Shown here one piece after another: positions 24,457 through 33,362 of a stretch of DNA of 47,176 nt. Numbering within the stretch: the stretch's first letter is position 1; each line of letters opens with the position of its first letter. The position numbers were made by a program, and so were the translations under genes. Under the pieces are notes generated by a model. The model had not been told where the DNA came from and ran no database searches. It worked only from the letters and a program-made list of their open reading frames with translations. Source of the stretch: Sulfitobacter sp. (GTDB lineage: Bacteria > Pseudomonadota > Alphaproteobacteria > Rhodobacterales > Rhodobacteraceae); assembly GCA_029252045.1 (NCBI GenBank), contig JAQXCD010000047.1, positions 1 to 47,176 on the forward strand, in the 5' to 3' direction.

Positions 24457-26807
24457 TGTTTTTTGGTCTAGACGGGGTCGAAGTCGGCCTGATCATCGTG
24501 TTTGTCTGTCTCTTCGGCGGCATTCTGTCCGGTTTTCCGGTGGCGTTTGCCATCGGGGGCGCCGGGGTCATTTCATTCGGTATTATCGCGGCTTTGGACA
24601 GTGCGGGTTTGCTGATCCACCAAGCCATTGACCAATCCTCGGACGCGTATCGTGCGCTGGTGGATTCAGGTATAAAATACGAGAACATATCGGTCTTCAG
24701 TTATCCGGACTTGCCACGCATCGGGGAATCCGTGTTCCCGCAGGGGTGGGAAACGGCGCTGGACCGCAACGTATCCTTTGTTGTGAACCGCATGAACGAG
24801 CGGGTTCTGGCGGGCCAGTCCATCGAGACTTTGCTGGCCGTTTTGATGTTTGTTATGATGGGCATCACGCTGGAGCGCTCCAAAATTGCAAACGATCTGC
24901 TGACCACAATGGCAAAGGTCTTTGGCCCGCTGCCGGGCGGTCTGGCCGTGTCGGTTGTGGTTGTGGGTGCTTTCCTTGCGGCTTCTACCGGTATTGTGGG
25001 GGCCACAGTGGTCACCATGGGCCTGCTGGCCCTGCCAACAATGTTGCGCAACAACTACTCGCCCGAGCTGGCAACGGGTGTCATCGCGGCTTCGGGTACT
25101 TTGGGGCAGATTATTCCGCCGTCCATCGTGATCGTTTTGCTGGGCACACTGGCGGGTGATCTCTATTCCTCCGCACAAGAGGCGCGTGCCTCTTCGCTGG
25201 GATGTACCGATGCTCTGACCTATCTGGGCGAGCCTGCGGTTGTCTCCGTTGGTACGCTGTTTCAGGCCGCCTTGCTGCCGGGTATCCTGCTGGCGCTGCT
25301 TTATGCGCTCTATGCCTTTGGCTATGCGCTGATCTACCCTGACAAGGCACCCGCCGTTCCAATGGGGGGCACCAACGCCGAGCCTGTGACCCGTTCAGAA
25401 GCGTTTACATGGTTTGTCGGCGCGCCAGTGCTGATTATTGTCGGCACAATTGTCTTGGGTACGCTTGGCTTTGTCGGCAGCCAGAGCACGCGTATCTCCA
25501 GCTTTTCCGACATCGGCGAAAGCGCCACCCTGCGGACCAATGTCGGGGACGAATGTAAAGCTGCGATGATCGAGTTGCACGGTCAGGAACGTTGGGACCT
25601 TGCACTGGAGCAACAGGCAACAATCGATGCGGCGGGCGGTCTGGCCCAAAGCGCCAAACTGACGGATGAGCAGTTTGCGATTGCACAGCAGGAAAAGATT
25701 GATGCGGCTGCACCCGTCGGAACCGGCATTGCGGTCCTGATGATCCTGCTGTCGCTGATCCTGACAACTGCACGCGGTGTGTCGCCCACAGCGGATACCA
25801 AGCCCCTGATCATCGGCAGTATTGGTGTCGTGTTGCTGTTGCTGGTTGATATCCTGCTGGTCGGTCCGACCACGTCACCCGGTGTGATGGTTGTGCTGAT
25901 GGCACTGCCCTTCACCGCCGTGATGTACGGTGTCGTCTATGCGACGGGTGTTTGCGCCAAGAACGAGCTGATCCGCGTGGTCTTCCCGCCGCTGGTTCTG
26001 ATCGTGGCTGTGCTGGGGTCCATCCTTGGCGGTATCACCAACCCGACGCCCGCTGCGGCACTGGGTGCGGGGGGGGCTATCATGCTGGCGGCCTACCGCA
26101 AGCTGAAGGATCTGGATCGCTCGCCCAAGGTGATCATCTGGTCCACACTGGCGATCATCATCTGTATCCTTGTCGGTGTGAACTTTGACCTGCGGATCAA
26201 TCAGGACGAAGTCGGCTTCGAGAATTGGGTTGCCTTCTTTGTTGCCTACGGCGCCTATCTCTATGCGGTGTTCGGCCTGCTGTTCAGCTGCTGGATCCTG
26301 TGGACATCGGGTGTTCTGACGCCCGTGGTACGCGAGACGGCCAAAGTGACCTCGATGGTGTTTACGATCCTCATCGGCTCACAGCTGTTGAACCTTGTGG
26401 TCATCAGCTTTGGCGGCGAGCATTACATCCAGCAGTTCCTGCGCTCCTTCGACAACGAGGTTCAGGTCTTCTTGCTGGTGATGCTGGTGCTGTTTGTGCT
26501 GGGCTTCGTGCTCGATTTTCTCGAGATCATCTACATCGTTGTACCGATCGTGGGACCGGTTATCTATGGCGGTACGTTCGACCCCAAATGGGTGACGATC
26601 ATGATTGCGGTGAACCTGCAGACCTCGTTCCTGACACCGCCTTTCGGCTTTGCGCTGTTCTATCTGCGCGGCGTTGCTCCGGCGAGTGTCACGACACAGC
26701 ACATCTACCGCGGGATCATTCCGTTTGTGCTGATCCAGGTGGGGGGCCTTGCGATCTTGTGGTTGTTCCCGGCAATTGTGACGATTGTGCCGGATCTGAT
26801 CCCGTAA
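24456..26807 (+). CDS. TRAP transporter large permease (DctM type), long form
   Basis: This 783-residue protein is nearly twice the usual DctM length. The conserved parts are the N-terminal FPVAFAIGGAG, the central LERSKIANDLLTTMAKVFGPLPGG block with STGIVGATVVTMG and the ASGTLGQIIPPSIVIVLLG motif (all in the first 230 residues), and at the C-terminus LGFVLDFLEIIYIVVPIVGPV and NLQTSFLTPPFGFALFYLRG. Between them lies a large extra stretch with several helices and a polar part (about 345-430). Long versions of this kind occur with TakP-type receptors. The ATG overlaps the TAA of the small permease gene by one base. A terminator follows. Confidence 0.9.
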   Translation: MFFGLDGVEVGLIIVFVCLFGGILSGFPVAFAIGGAGVISFGIIAALDSAGLLIHQAIDQSSDAYRALVDSGIKYENISVFSYPDLPRIGESVFPQGWETALDRNVSFVVNRMNERVLAGQSIETLLAVLMFVMMGITLERSKIANDLLTTMAKVFGPLPGGLAVSVVVVGAFLAASTGIVGATVVTMGLLALPTMLRNNYSPELATGVIAASGTLGQIIPPSIVIVLLGTLAGDLYSSAQEARASSLGCTDALTYLGEPAVVSVGTLFQAALLPGILLALLYALYAFGYALIYPDKAPAVPMGGTNAEPVTRSEAFTWFVGAPVLIIVGTIVLGTLGFVGSQSTRISSFSDIGESATLRTNVGDECKAAMIELHGQERWDLALEQQATIDAAGGLAQSAKLTDEQFAIAQQEKIDAAAPVGTGIAVLMILLSLILTTARGVSPTADTKPLIIGSIGVVLLLLVDILLVGPTTSPGVMVVLMALPFTAVMYGVVYATGVCAKNELIRVVFPPLVLIVAVLGSILGGITNPTPAAALGAGGAIMLAAYRKLKDLDRSPKVIIWSTLAIIICILVGVNFDLRINQDEVGFENWVAFFVAYGAYLYAVFGLLFSCWILWTSGVLTPVVRETAKVTSMVFTILIGSQLLNLVVISFGGEHYIQQFLRSFDNEVQVFLLVMLVLFVLGFVLDFLEIIYIVVPIVGPVIYGGTFDPKWVTIMIAVNLQTSFLTPPFGFALFYLRGVAPASVTTQHIYRGIIPFVLIQVGGLAILWLFPAIVTIVPDLIP

Positions 26808-26837
26808 GCGGGCGGGCTTTGGAGAGACAGTAAAAGA

Positions 26838-26866
26838 GGGCGTCCGATAGGGCGCCCTTTTCTTTA
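26838..26866 (+). terminator. rho-independent terminator of the TRAP operon
   Basis: GGGCGTCC (26838-26845) pairs with GGGCGCCC (26850-26857) across a GATA loop, with one G-T pair, followed by TTTTCTTTA. It lies 30 bases after the large permease stop. Confidence 0.75.
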
Positions 26867-26991
26867 TGGAACTGTGGATTTAGCAGGGGCGGTATTGAGT
26901 TTAAAAGCACAATAAAGAAGCGGTTTCAGCGGGGTCCGATCGTTACATTAGCGGCGTTTTCTGGCGAAGACATGAGAGTGACGAGGTGTAA

Positions 26992-27291
26992 ATGCGGGCG
27001 AGTTTGAGAGCGAAGGCGATTGCCGTTTGTGACGCAAAAATTGCGCAGAAGGGGGACCGTGTGGGCCTGTCGTGCTACGCCTTCTTTGCGCACCGCAATG
27101 ATGATGCTGCGCTGCTGATGGAGGCGGCGACATGGTGGATTGAAATCCACAAGCTGGATCATTTCGAGAAGGCAGTGAGAATTCGTGCTCTTGTTGCTTC
27201 GGGTGGCCAGGTCAACGCTGCTAGCCGCGTTTGGGCGCCATATCGGGCAGGGAGATGTTTGCGACCTGCTCGGATATCGGATCGTTGCTGA
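26992..27291 (+). CDS. small hypothetical protein
   Basis: An open frame of 99 codons with a GAGG site five bases before ATG 26992. Its first 75 or so residues look like a real protein: basic N-terminus, [18 protein letters not shown], then [19 protein letters not shown], with good third-position GC. The end runs about 70 bases into the convergent leucyltransferase gene, where it is likely to be overlap or noise. No domain is recognised. It might be a short soluble helical protein. It is listed because the N-terminal part is coherent and nothing else explains this space. Confidence 0.5.
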   Translation: MRASLRAKAIAVCDAKIAQKGDRVGLSCYAFFAHRNDDAALLMEAATWWIEIHKLDHFEKAVRIRALVASGGQVNAASRVWAPYRAGRCLRPARISDRC

Positions 27292-28042
27292 GCGGGTGGG
27301 GGTCGAGGGTAAAGCCTTGCGGATCGCGCATCTGCTGCCATTCGCCGCCCATAAAGACCTCAAGCCCGGAGAACTTGGCCTTGTAGCCCATCTTTTGGCT
27401 GCCGGGCACCCAATAGCCCAGATAAACATAGGGCAGGCCTGCGCTGCGGGCGATTTCGATATGGTCGAGGATGATGTAATTTCCCAATCCGTCGCTGGGG
27501 CGGTCGGGGGTATAGAATGAATAGACCATGCTCACCCCTTCGCCCAGAACATCGGTCAGGCATACGCCGGTCAACTCACCGGTCTCGTCGTCGGTGTATT
27601 CGATCACGCGGCTGCGGATCGGTGTTTCCTCAACCATGGCGGCGAATTCGAACACATCCATATCCGCCATGCCGCCGTCCGCATGGCGGCTGTCCAGATA
27701 GCGGCGGAACAGCTCGTATTGATCTTCGGTGGCCCAAGGGGACGTGGCGCGACGGCTGAGCCCTGCGTTGCGTTTGAGCGTGCGGCGCTGGCTTTTGCTG
27801 GGCTGGAACCGCGACACATCAATGCGCGCGGAGAGGCAGGCCGCGCAAGCGGCACAGGACGGACGGTAGAGGACATTCTGGCTGCGCCGGAACCCCTGTG
27901 CGGACAGGCTGTTGTTCAGCCTCTCCGCGTTCTCGCCCTGTAGGGCTGTAAACAATTTCCGCTCCATCCGCCCCTCCAGATAGGGGCAGGGCTGTGGAGC
28001 AGTTACATAGAACTGCGGAGCAATGGGAAGCGAGTGGCGCAT
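27221..28042 (-). CDS. bpt: aspartate/glutamate leucyltransferase (Bpt)
   Basis: The protein is a 273-residue N-end-rule transferase, moving leucine from Leu-tRNA to proteins starting with Asp or Glu, which marks them for degradation by ClpAP. Motifs are [11 protein letters not shown] near the N-terminus, the Cys-rich [17 protein letters not shown] (Cys63, Cys66, Cys69), and the later [17 protein letters not shown] segment shared by the ATE/Bpt family. The frame starts upstream at 28174, but ATG 28042 ([16 protein letters not shown]) is the usual start for this family and gives normal length. Its 3' end overlaps the convergent small open frame. It stands alone, with the RDD protein gene behind it on the same strand. 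Confidence 0.93.
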   Translation of the reverse strand: MRHSLPIAPQFYVTAPQPCPYLEGRMERKLFTALQGENAERLNNSLSAQGFRRSQNVLYRPSCAACAACLSARIDVSRFQPSKSQRRTLKRNAGLSRRATSPWATEDQYELFRRYLDSRHADGGMADMDVFEFAAMVEETPIRSRVIEYTDDETGELTGVCLTDVLGEGVSMVYSFYTPDRPSDGLGNYIILDHIEIARSAGLPYVYLGYWVPGSQKMGYKAKFSGLEVFMGGEWQQMRDPQGFTLDPHPLSNDPISEQVANISLPDMAPKRG

Positions 28043-28166
28043 GGGGCGGGTCCGGACATCTGTTCGCAAATAGGATGATTTGGGTAAAAGGATAGCGCGG
28101 CCGTGCAGGGGCGCAAACCCTAAAGTGACCTGCTGGTTAAACAGGCACCATAAGGCTGATGCCGGA

Positions 28167-28592
28167 TCAGGCACGTTTGTTCAAAGCGACGGTACCCAGG
28201 ACCATATCGCTGAGGCCTTGCCGGCGCTCGGTGCTCAGTATCAGGACGATCGAGATCAGTTGCAGCGGTGCAAATGCGACGCTGATGGAATAGCCCAGCG
28301 TATGGGCAAAGGCGGTGGGCAGGTCAAACGGCTCATCGTTGCGGGTGCGCAGCTCAATCGCCATAAGGCGCATGCCCCATGTGGCCGATCCGCGCGACAG
28401 GGTGACAACGCGGTAGGCAAAGCCCAGTATGATAAACAGGAAGGGCAGAAAGAAGAGGCCCGTAAAGGCGGTAAACGGCAATATCAACAGCACCAGTCCG
28501 GTGGTGACGATGATGTCTATCACCCAGGCCAGCAGCCGCGACGTCGGGACACTTTCGTAAAATTGCGGCTGGATGTCAGGATCAGGTGTCAT
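28167..28592 (-). CDS. RDD family membrane protein
   Basis: The 141-residue protein has the RDD layout: a polar start, an Arg-x-x-Ala-Trp-x-x-Asp motif in [15 protein letters not shown], two close helices (about 27-65), a middle [16 protein letters not shown] segment, and a third helix near residues 105-125. RDD proteins are small membrane proteins, some linked to sodium/proton exchange, but the role here is unknown. The frame opens at 28631; ATG 28592 is preceded by AGAAAGACC and gives the standard start. It lies between bpt and the DUF2852 gene, with a strong hairpin upstream. Confidence 0.85.
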   Translation of the reverse strand: MTPDPDIQPQFYESVPTSRLLAWVIDIIVTTGLVLLILPFTAFTGLFFLPFLFIILGFAYRVVTLSRGSATWGMRLMAIELRTRNDEPFDLPTAFAHTLGYSISVAFAPLQLISIVLILSTERRQGLSDMVLGTVALNKRA

Positions 28593-28618
28593 GTCGGTCT
28601 TTCTTACAGGGGGCAGAT

Positions 28619-28646
28619 GCGCCTGCCCCAAGATGTGGGCAGGCGC
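28619..28646 (-). terminator. hairpin between the DUF2852 and RDD genes
   Basis: GCGCCTGCCC (28619-28628) and GGGCAGGCGC (28637-28646) are perfectly complementary around an eight-base loop, just after the DUF2852 stop. There is no T-run on the minus strand, so termination is uncertain; it may only separate message stability of the two genes. Confidence 0.5.
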
Positions 28647-28664
28647 GGGGAGGATTGCAAGCGG

Positions 28665-29093
28665 TTAGGCTTCGGCGGTGTCATCCTTGCGGGTGGCACG
28701 TTCGTCCATAAAGGCGTCGAACTCGGATTTGTCCTTGGCCGCACGCAGGCGCTCGAGGAAGGTCTCGAAGCTGTCCTGCTCTTCTTCCAGACGTTTCAGC
28801 GTGTCGGCCTTGTAGGCATCAAAGGCGGTGTTGCCGGTGGGGCGGCCCATGGTCATGCTGCGGTGCATTTTGCGGCTACAGCTACGCGAAGATGATGAAA
28901 ACATACGTTTACTCCAGATCATATAGCCCAGAAGGGCAAGGCCAACGGGCCAGAAAAAGATGAACCCCAGCACCATGGCGGCGATCCATGCGGGCTTGCC
29001 GCGCTCGTCCAGCCAGTTTTCGGTGCGGACAAACCAGCCATCGCGGCTGCGGTTGCGGGACGAGAAGGTCGGTGTGCCAGTCATTGTAGTCAT
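28665..29093 (-). CDS. DUF2852 family protein
   Basis: This 142-residue protein has a polar N-terminus, one strong membrane helix (about 36-58, AWIAAMVLGFIFFWPVGLALLGYMIW), a short basic Ser-rich loop, and a charged helical C-terminal half (FDAYKADTLKRLEEEQDSFETFLERLR) likely to be a coiled coil. The helix and following coiled region match DUF2852, a family restricted to alphaproteobacteria, of unknown function. ATG 29093 is a natural start, and a second ATG lies three codons on. It is divergent from glnE. Confidence 0.85.
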   Translation of the reverse strand: MTTMTGTPTFSSRNRSRDGWFVRTENWLDERGKPAWIAAMVLGFIFFWPVGLALLGYMIWSKRMFSSSSRSCSRKMHRSMTMGRPTGNTAFDAYKADTLKRLEEEQDSFETFLERLRAAKDKSEFDAFMDERATRKDDTAEA

Positions 29094-29333
29094 TATAGTC
29101 CCTCACTATTGCGGTGTGCTGCCGCCGGATGTGGGGCGCTTCACCGGTGAAAGGATGTTTATGTTAATGCCTTTCACATCACTCAATTTTGCGATGATTG
29201 GGGATTTTGCAAGGGACCATGTGAATGTTATTTACATTATTTGTGTTCCTTTCATTATTTCAGATACTTGGCGGGGGTGATTTTCTGAAAATGGCCCATT
29301 GACGGGCAATCGCGCAGGCGTAACTGTGGATAT

Positions 29334-32138
29334 ATGAATGATATATCTCTCTCCAAACGGCTCACCCGATCCCCGCGCACACCTGTAGGGGCCGAGACGG
29401 GGCTGCCGCTGGCGCAATTTGATGCGGCGCTGCATCCTTTGCTAAAAGGCACGGCCGCACTCGCACCCTATCTGGCGACTTTGATCACAAAAGAGGCCGA
29501 TTGGCTGGCAGATGCTGTTGCCGCACCCGAGGCCGCACTGGCCGCAGTGCTGGCAGCGCCCGCCGATCTGGATGAGGGCACGCTGAACGCAGGTCTGCGG
29601 CAGGGTAAACGGCGGGTGGCATTACTATCGGCCTTGGCTGATCTGGGCGGGGCATGGTCGCTGGAGGAGGTGACAGGCGCGCTGACGGACTATGCGGATG
29701 CGGCGGCACATGCAGCACTTCGGGTGGCTGTGGGCGCGCAAATCCGGCGCGGCAAGCTGCCGGGCCTCACGCCCGAGGATGCAGAAACCGCAGGGGGCAT
29801 GACCGTGCTGGCGATGGGCAAGATGGGTGCCGGAGAGCTGAACTATTCCTCCGACATTGATCTGATCTGCCTGTTTGATGAAAGTCGCTATAGCCCGGAT
29901 GATTTTCAGGAGGCCCGTGCGGGGCTGATCAAGGCCACCCGCGCGATGGCGGCTAGCCTGAATGACATCACGGGCGACGGCTATGTGTTCCGCACCGATC
30001 TGCGCCTGCGCCCCGATCCGGCAGTCACACCCGTCTGCGTGGGCCTGCTGGCCGCCGAGCGGTATTACGAGAGCCTGGGCCGGACGTGGGAGCGTGCCGC
30101 CTATATCAAGGCGCGCCCCTGTGCGGGGGATATTGCCGTAGGGGATGCCTTCTTGCGCACGCTGCGCCCCTTTGTCTGGCGCCGCCAACTGGATTTCGCC
30201 GCCATTCAGGACGCCCATGATATGCGCCTTGCGATCCGCGAGCATAAGGGCCTTGGTGGCCCGATCACGCTGCCCGGTCAGAATATGAAACTGGGCCGGG
30301 GCGGCATCCGCGAGATCGAGTTTTTCACCCAGACACGCCAGTTGATTGCGGGGGGGCGCGACGAGAAGCTTCGCGTGCGTGGCACCAAAGAGGGGTTGGC
30401 GGTGCTGTCGGCCAAAGGCTGGGTGCCGCAAGAGGCCGCTGATGCGCTGACGGATCACTATACCTTTCACCGCACGGTCGAGCACCGTTTGCAGATGGTG
30501 CAGGACGCGCAGACCCATACCCTGCCGCAAACGCCCGATGGCATGGCGCGGATTGCGGCGATGATGGATATGGACGTGGATGCGCTGGAGGCAGAGTTGC
30601 ACAGCCGTCTGGCTGCGGTGCACGAGATCACCGAGGGCTTTTTCACCGAAGCGCGCGGCCCGAAACCGGCGCCCGAGAGCACCCATACCTTCGATGCGGC
30701 GGTGATCGACGCATGGCACAGCTATCCTGCGCTGCGCTCGGAGCGGGGGGCCGAGCTGTTCGAGCGGCTGAAGCCCGAATTGCTGGCACGGCTGGCGCAG
30801 GCGGATAAACCGGACGAGGCGATATTGGCCTTTGACGGGTTCCTCAAAGGGCTGCCTGCAGGGGTGCAGCTGTTCTCTTTGCTCAAGGCGAACCCGCAGC
30901 TGGCCGATCTGTTGATCACCATCGTTTCTGTCTCGCCGATGCTGGCCGAGCATCTGTCGCGCAATGCGGCGGTGCTGGATGCGGTGATTGGCGGCGACTT
31001 TTTCGCCAAATGGCCGGGGCAGGAAGTATTGACGGCTGCGTTGCAAGACCGGTTGGCAGCACTGGATGATTACGAGCTGCAACTGGACGGCACCCGCGCA
31101 TGGGCGCGGGAATGGCACTTTCGCATCGGCGTGCACCACCTGCGCGGCCTGACTGACGGTGCGCGCGCGTCTGAGCAATATAGCGATCTGGCCCGCGCCG
31201 TGCTGCGCGCCCTCTGGCCGGTGGTGATCGCCGAATTCTCCCGCCGTCATGGGCCGCCGCCGGGTAAGGGCGCTGTGATTGTGGGGATGGGGTCACTGGG
31301 GGCAGGGCGGCTGACCGCGCAATCCGATCTGGATATGATCATGATCTATGATGCAGACGGGATTGAGGCCTCCGAGGGCAAGCGCCCGCTGCCCTCACGC
31401 CAGTATTACGCCCGCCTGACGCAGGCGATGATCACTGCGATGAGCGCGCCCATGGCCCAAGGCCGCCTCTACGAGCTGGATTTGCGGCTGCGCCCGTCCG
31501 GTAATAAGGGGCCGGTGGCCACGTCTATTGAATCCTATACCAGCTACCAGCGCGAGGAAGCATGGGTCTGGGAACATCTGGCGCTGACACGGTCGGAGGT
31601 GATCGCGGGGCCAGAGGGGCTGGCCCGTGAGGTCGAGGCGGTGCGGATTGAAATTCTCAGCGCGAAACGCGACATTAGCCATATCTGCCAGCAGACCGCC
31701 GAGATGCGCGCGCGCATTGCAGCCGCCAAAACGCCTGAAGGCCTGCTGGATGCCAAGATCGGGGCGGGGCGGTTGCAGGATATCGAGCTGTTTGCACAGG
31801 CGGGCGCGCTGGCGGGCGGTACCGCTGCGCGCGACATCCCCGCGGGTCTGGCTGCCGCGCGGGAATGTGGTCTGCTGGATGATGAGGGCGCGGCGGCCCT
31901 GACCACCGCATACGAGACGCTTTGGGCGCTGCAATCAGCCACACGGCTGTTGTCGTCGCGGCCCTTGAACATGGAGGCTTTGCGTGCTGCGACGCTGCGG
32001 TTCCTGGTCCAAGCCGTCGGAAACTCTGCTGAAAACGACAGTGCGCAGGATATGGAGACGCTAATGGCACAGACTTATGCCACCGCCGACCGGATTATCA
32101 CGGCAGCACTTGCGGCGCAGAGCAGCGGAGAGACGTGA
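29334..32138 (+). CDS. glnE: bifunctional glutamine synthetase adenylyltransferase/deadenylase
   Basis: The 934-residue enzyme carries two nucleotidyltransferase domains of the polymerase beta type. The first, near residues 160-177 (MGKMGAGELNYSSDIDL), is the deadenylating half; the second, near 651-668 (GMGSLGAGRLTAQSDLDM), is the adenylating half. Each holds the G-x-L-G and D-x-D pattern, and each is followed by the helical domain of the family. It adds or removes AMP on glutamine synthetase in response to PII protein, adjusting nitrogen assimilation. The start ATG 29334 follows an A/T-rich region (29160-29333). A small gene overlaps its stop. Confidence 0.95.
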   Translation: MNDISLSKRLTRSPRTPVGAETGLPLAQFDAALHPLLKGTAALAPYLATLITKEADWLADAVAAPEAALAAVLAAPADLDEGTLNAGLRQGKRRVALLSALADLGGAWSLEEVTGALTDYADAAAHAALRVAVGAQIRRGKLPGLTPEDAETAGGMTVLAMGKMGAGELNYSSDIDLICLFDESRYSPDDFQEARAGLIKATRAMAASLNDITGDGYVFRTDLRLRPDPAVTPVCVGLLAAERYYESLGRTWERAAYIKARPCAGDIAVGDAFLRTLRPFVWRRQLDFAAIQDAHDMRLAIREHKGLGGPITLPGQNMKLGRGGIREIEFFTQTRQLIAGGRDEKLRVRGTKEGLAVLSAKGWVPQEAADALTDHYTFHRTVEHRLQMVQDAQTHTLPQTPDGMARIAAMMDMDVDALEAELHSRLAAVHEITEGFFTEARGPKPAPESTHTFDAAVIDAWHSYPALRSERGAELFERLKPELLARLAQADKPDEAILAFDGFLKGLPAGVQLFSLLKANPQLADLLITIVSVSPMLAEHLSRNAAVLDAVIGGDFFAKWPGQEVLTAALQDRLAALDDYELQLDGTRAWAREWHFRIGVHHLRGLTDGARASEQYSDLARAVLRALWPVVIAEFSRRHGPPPGKGAVIVGMGSLGAGRLTAQSDLDMIMIYDADGIEASEGKRPLPSRQYYARLTQAMITAMSAPMAQGRLYELDLRLRPSGNKGPVATSIESYTSYQREEAWVWEHLALTRSEVIAGPEGLAREVEAVRIEILSAKRDISHICQQTAEMRARIAAAKTPEGLLDAKIGAGRLQDIELFAQAGALAGGTAARDIPAGLAAARECGLLDDEGAAALTTAYETLWALQSATRLLSSRPLNMEALRAATLRFLVQAVGNSAENDSAQDMETLMAQTYATADRIITAALAAQSSGET

Positions 32139-32407
32139 TGGACAAATCGACACCCGATGACCCCAAGGGCCTGATCTATGAGGCCTACCGCATCGAAGGC
32201 ATCACCAAACCCGAATGCCGGACCATCTTTCTGGATTGGGCGCTGAGCCTGGGTGTCGAGTGTGAGACCAACGCAGCCCTGCGCAGACTGCTTGCGCTTT
32301 ACGGTACGGATGCCGCCCATCCGATGTCCGAAGTCATGTCCGAGGGGCTGCATGCCATCGCGACACCGCGCAGACGCGGCGGGTGGCGCAGCCGCAAACG
32401 TGACTGA
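32138..32407 (+). CDS. small conserved-looking protein downstream of glnE
   Basis: 89 residues starting at ATG 32138, which overlaps the glnE stop (TGATG), so it is translationally coupled. The sequence is helical and acidic to start (DPKGLIYEAYRIEGITKPECRT), with an aromatic-rich centre (FLDWALSLGV) and a very basic C-terminus (TPRRRGGWRSRKRD). There is no signal peptide or membrane segment. I do not know the family. Its position behind glnE suggests a role connected with nitrogen control or simply convenience of transcription. Confidence 0.75.
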   Translation: MDKSTPDDPKGLIYEAYRIEGITKPECRTIFLDWALSLGVECETNAALRRLLALYGTDAAHPMSEVMSEGLHAIATPRRRGGWRSRKRD

Positions 32408-32564
32408 GGCGATCCGTTTCGGAAGGCGGCTATTGTGGCCTGCCATGCCGCAGATGCCGCCAGTTTGCGCCAATGATTCCCTAAATGCGTCTAAAACCTG
32501 CCTCATTCATCTCCGATACCCTTAGAGGTAGAAGTTTATGGTCCGTTGACCTGAGGAGACCGAG

Positions 32565-33307
32565 ATGAAGATGATCAAGTTTGGATGTGCCCTGAGCATT
32601 GGTGCGGCATTGAGTGCATGTGGCGCGTCAGATGTTGTAACCCGCGAGGCCGCGTTTGTGCCGCCAGCCGCAAATTCCGTCAACTTCGCCGCAACCGAAA
32701 CCACCGCAGCGACGCAAGCCACCCAACCCCGCAGCGTGCGCACTGTGACGACTGGTAAACGCCAGTCCCAGACCATTCTGCCCGGTGCAATCCTGCGCCA
32801 GATCAACGTATCGCAGATCAACGTGCGGGTTCCGACCTCGCTGAAGGTGTCCGAGGCGAACCGCTATTACCCCAATGGTGATATCGTCTGGCGCGAAGAC
32901 CCGATGGGCAACCGTCACGCGCAGGTTGCCAAGATCGTGCATGACGCCATGACCGTCGGTACACAAAGCTTCACCGGCCCCGTGCCAGTTATCCTGGACA
33001 TCGAGCTGGTCCGTTTTCACGCGCTGAGCGAGAAGGCCCGCTATACTGTCGGCGGTGTGCATAACGTGATCTTTAACATGGTTCTGCGGGATGCAACGAC
33101 CGGTGCTGCCCTCTCCGAGCCGCGCCGCGTGAGAGCAACCTCGAAGCCTTTGGCGGCCAGCAGGCGATCTCGGCCGAGGCCCGTGGCCTGACCCAGAAAA
33201 TCCGCATTTCCGGCCATCTGGCCGAAGTGATCCGCCAGCAGATCAGCGAGCCTGAAGGCTACAAGGATGCTTCCCTCGGCTTCTTCCAACTGATCAACGA
33301 TTTATAG
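32565..33307 (+). pseudogene. DUF6778-type lipoprotein, one frameshift
   Basis: The gene encodes a lipoprotein: basic N-terminus, hydrophobic stretch and lipobox ALSAC with Cys19. The mature part is a beta-rich domain (VRVPTSLKVSEANRYYPNGD, VPVILDIELVRFHALSEKAR) of the roseobacter DUF6778 type. After GAALSEPRRV the frame is lost; one extra G at about 33131 would restore it, giving VESNLEAFGGQQ and a natural end at LINDL, stop 33305-33307, for 247 residues in all. The uncorrected frame ends at 33191 with a basic tail unlike the family. Either a recent deletion or an error. GAGGAG precedes ATG 32565. Confidence 0.8.
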
Positions 33308-33333
33308 CTTTCCCTTACCATGGGAACCGATTA

Positions 33334-33362
33334 GGAAAGGGCGCTATGACAGCGCCCTTTCC
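33334..33362 (+). promoter_or_regulatory. perfect 12-pair hairpin with the methyltransferase start codon in its loop
   Basis: GGAAAGGGCGCT (33334-33345) and AGCGCCCTTTCC (33351-33362) are exact complements around the five-base loop ATGAC, whose ATG is the start codon of the next gene. The ribosome site AGGA (33333-33336) falls at the base of the stem. It could be a terminator for the preceding lipoprotein gene, lacking a T-run beyond TTTCCC, or a translation-controlling structure. Confidence 0.65.

Noticed and set aside
29625..31250. 541-residue minus-strand frame inside glnE
   Set aside because: Antisense shadow of a strongly conserved gene; low-complexity Arg/Gln/His composition.
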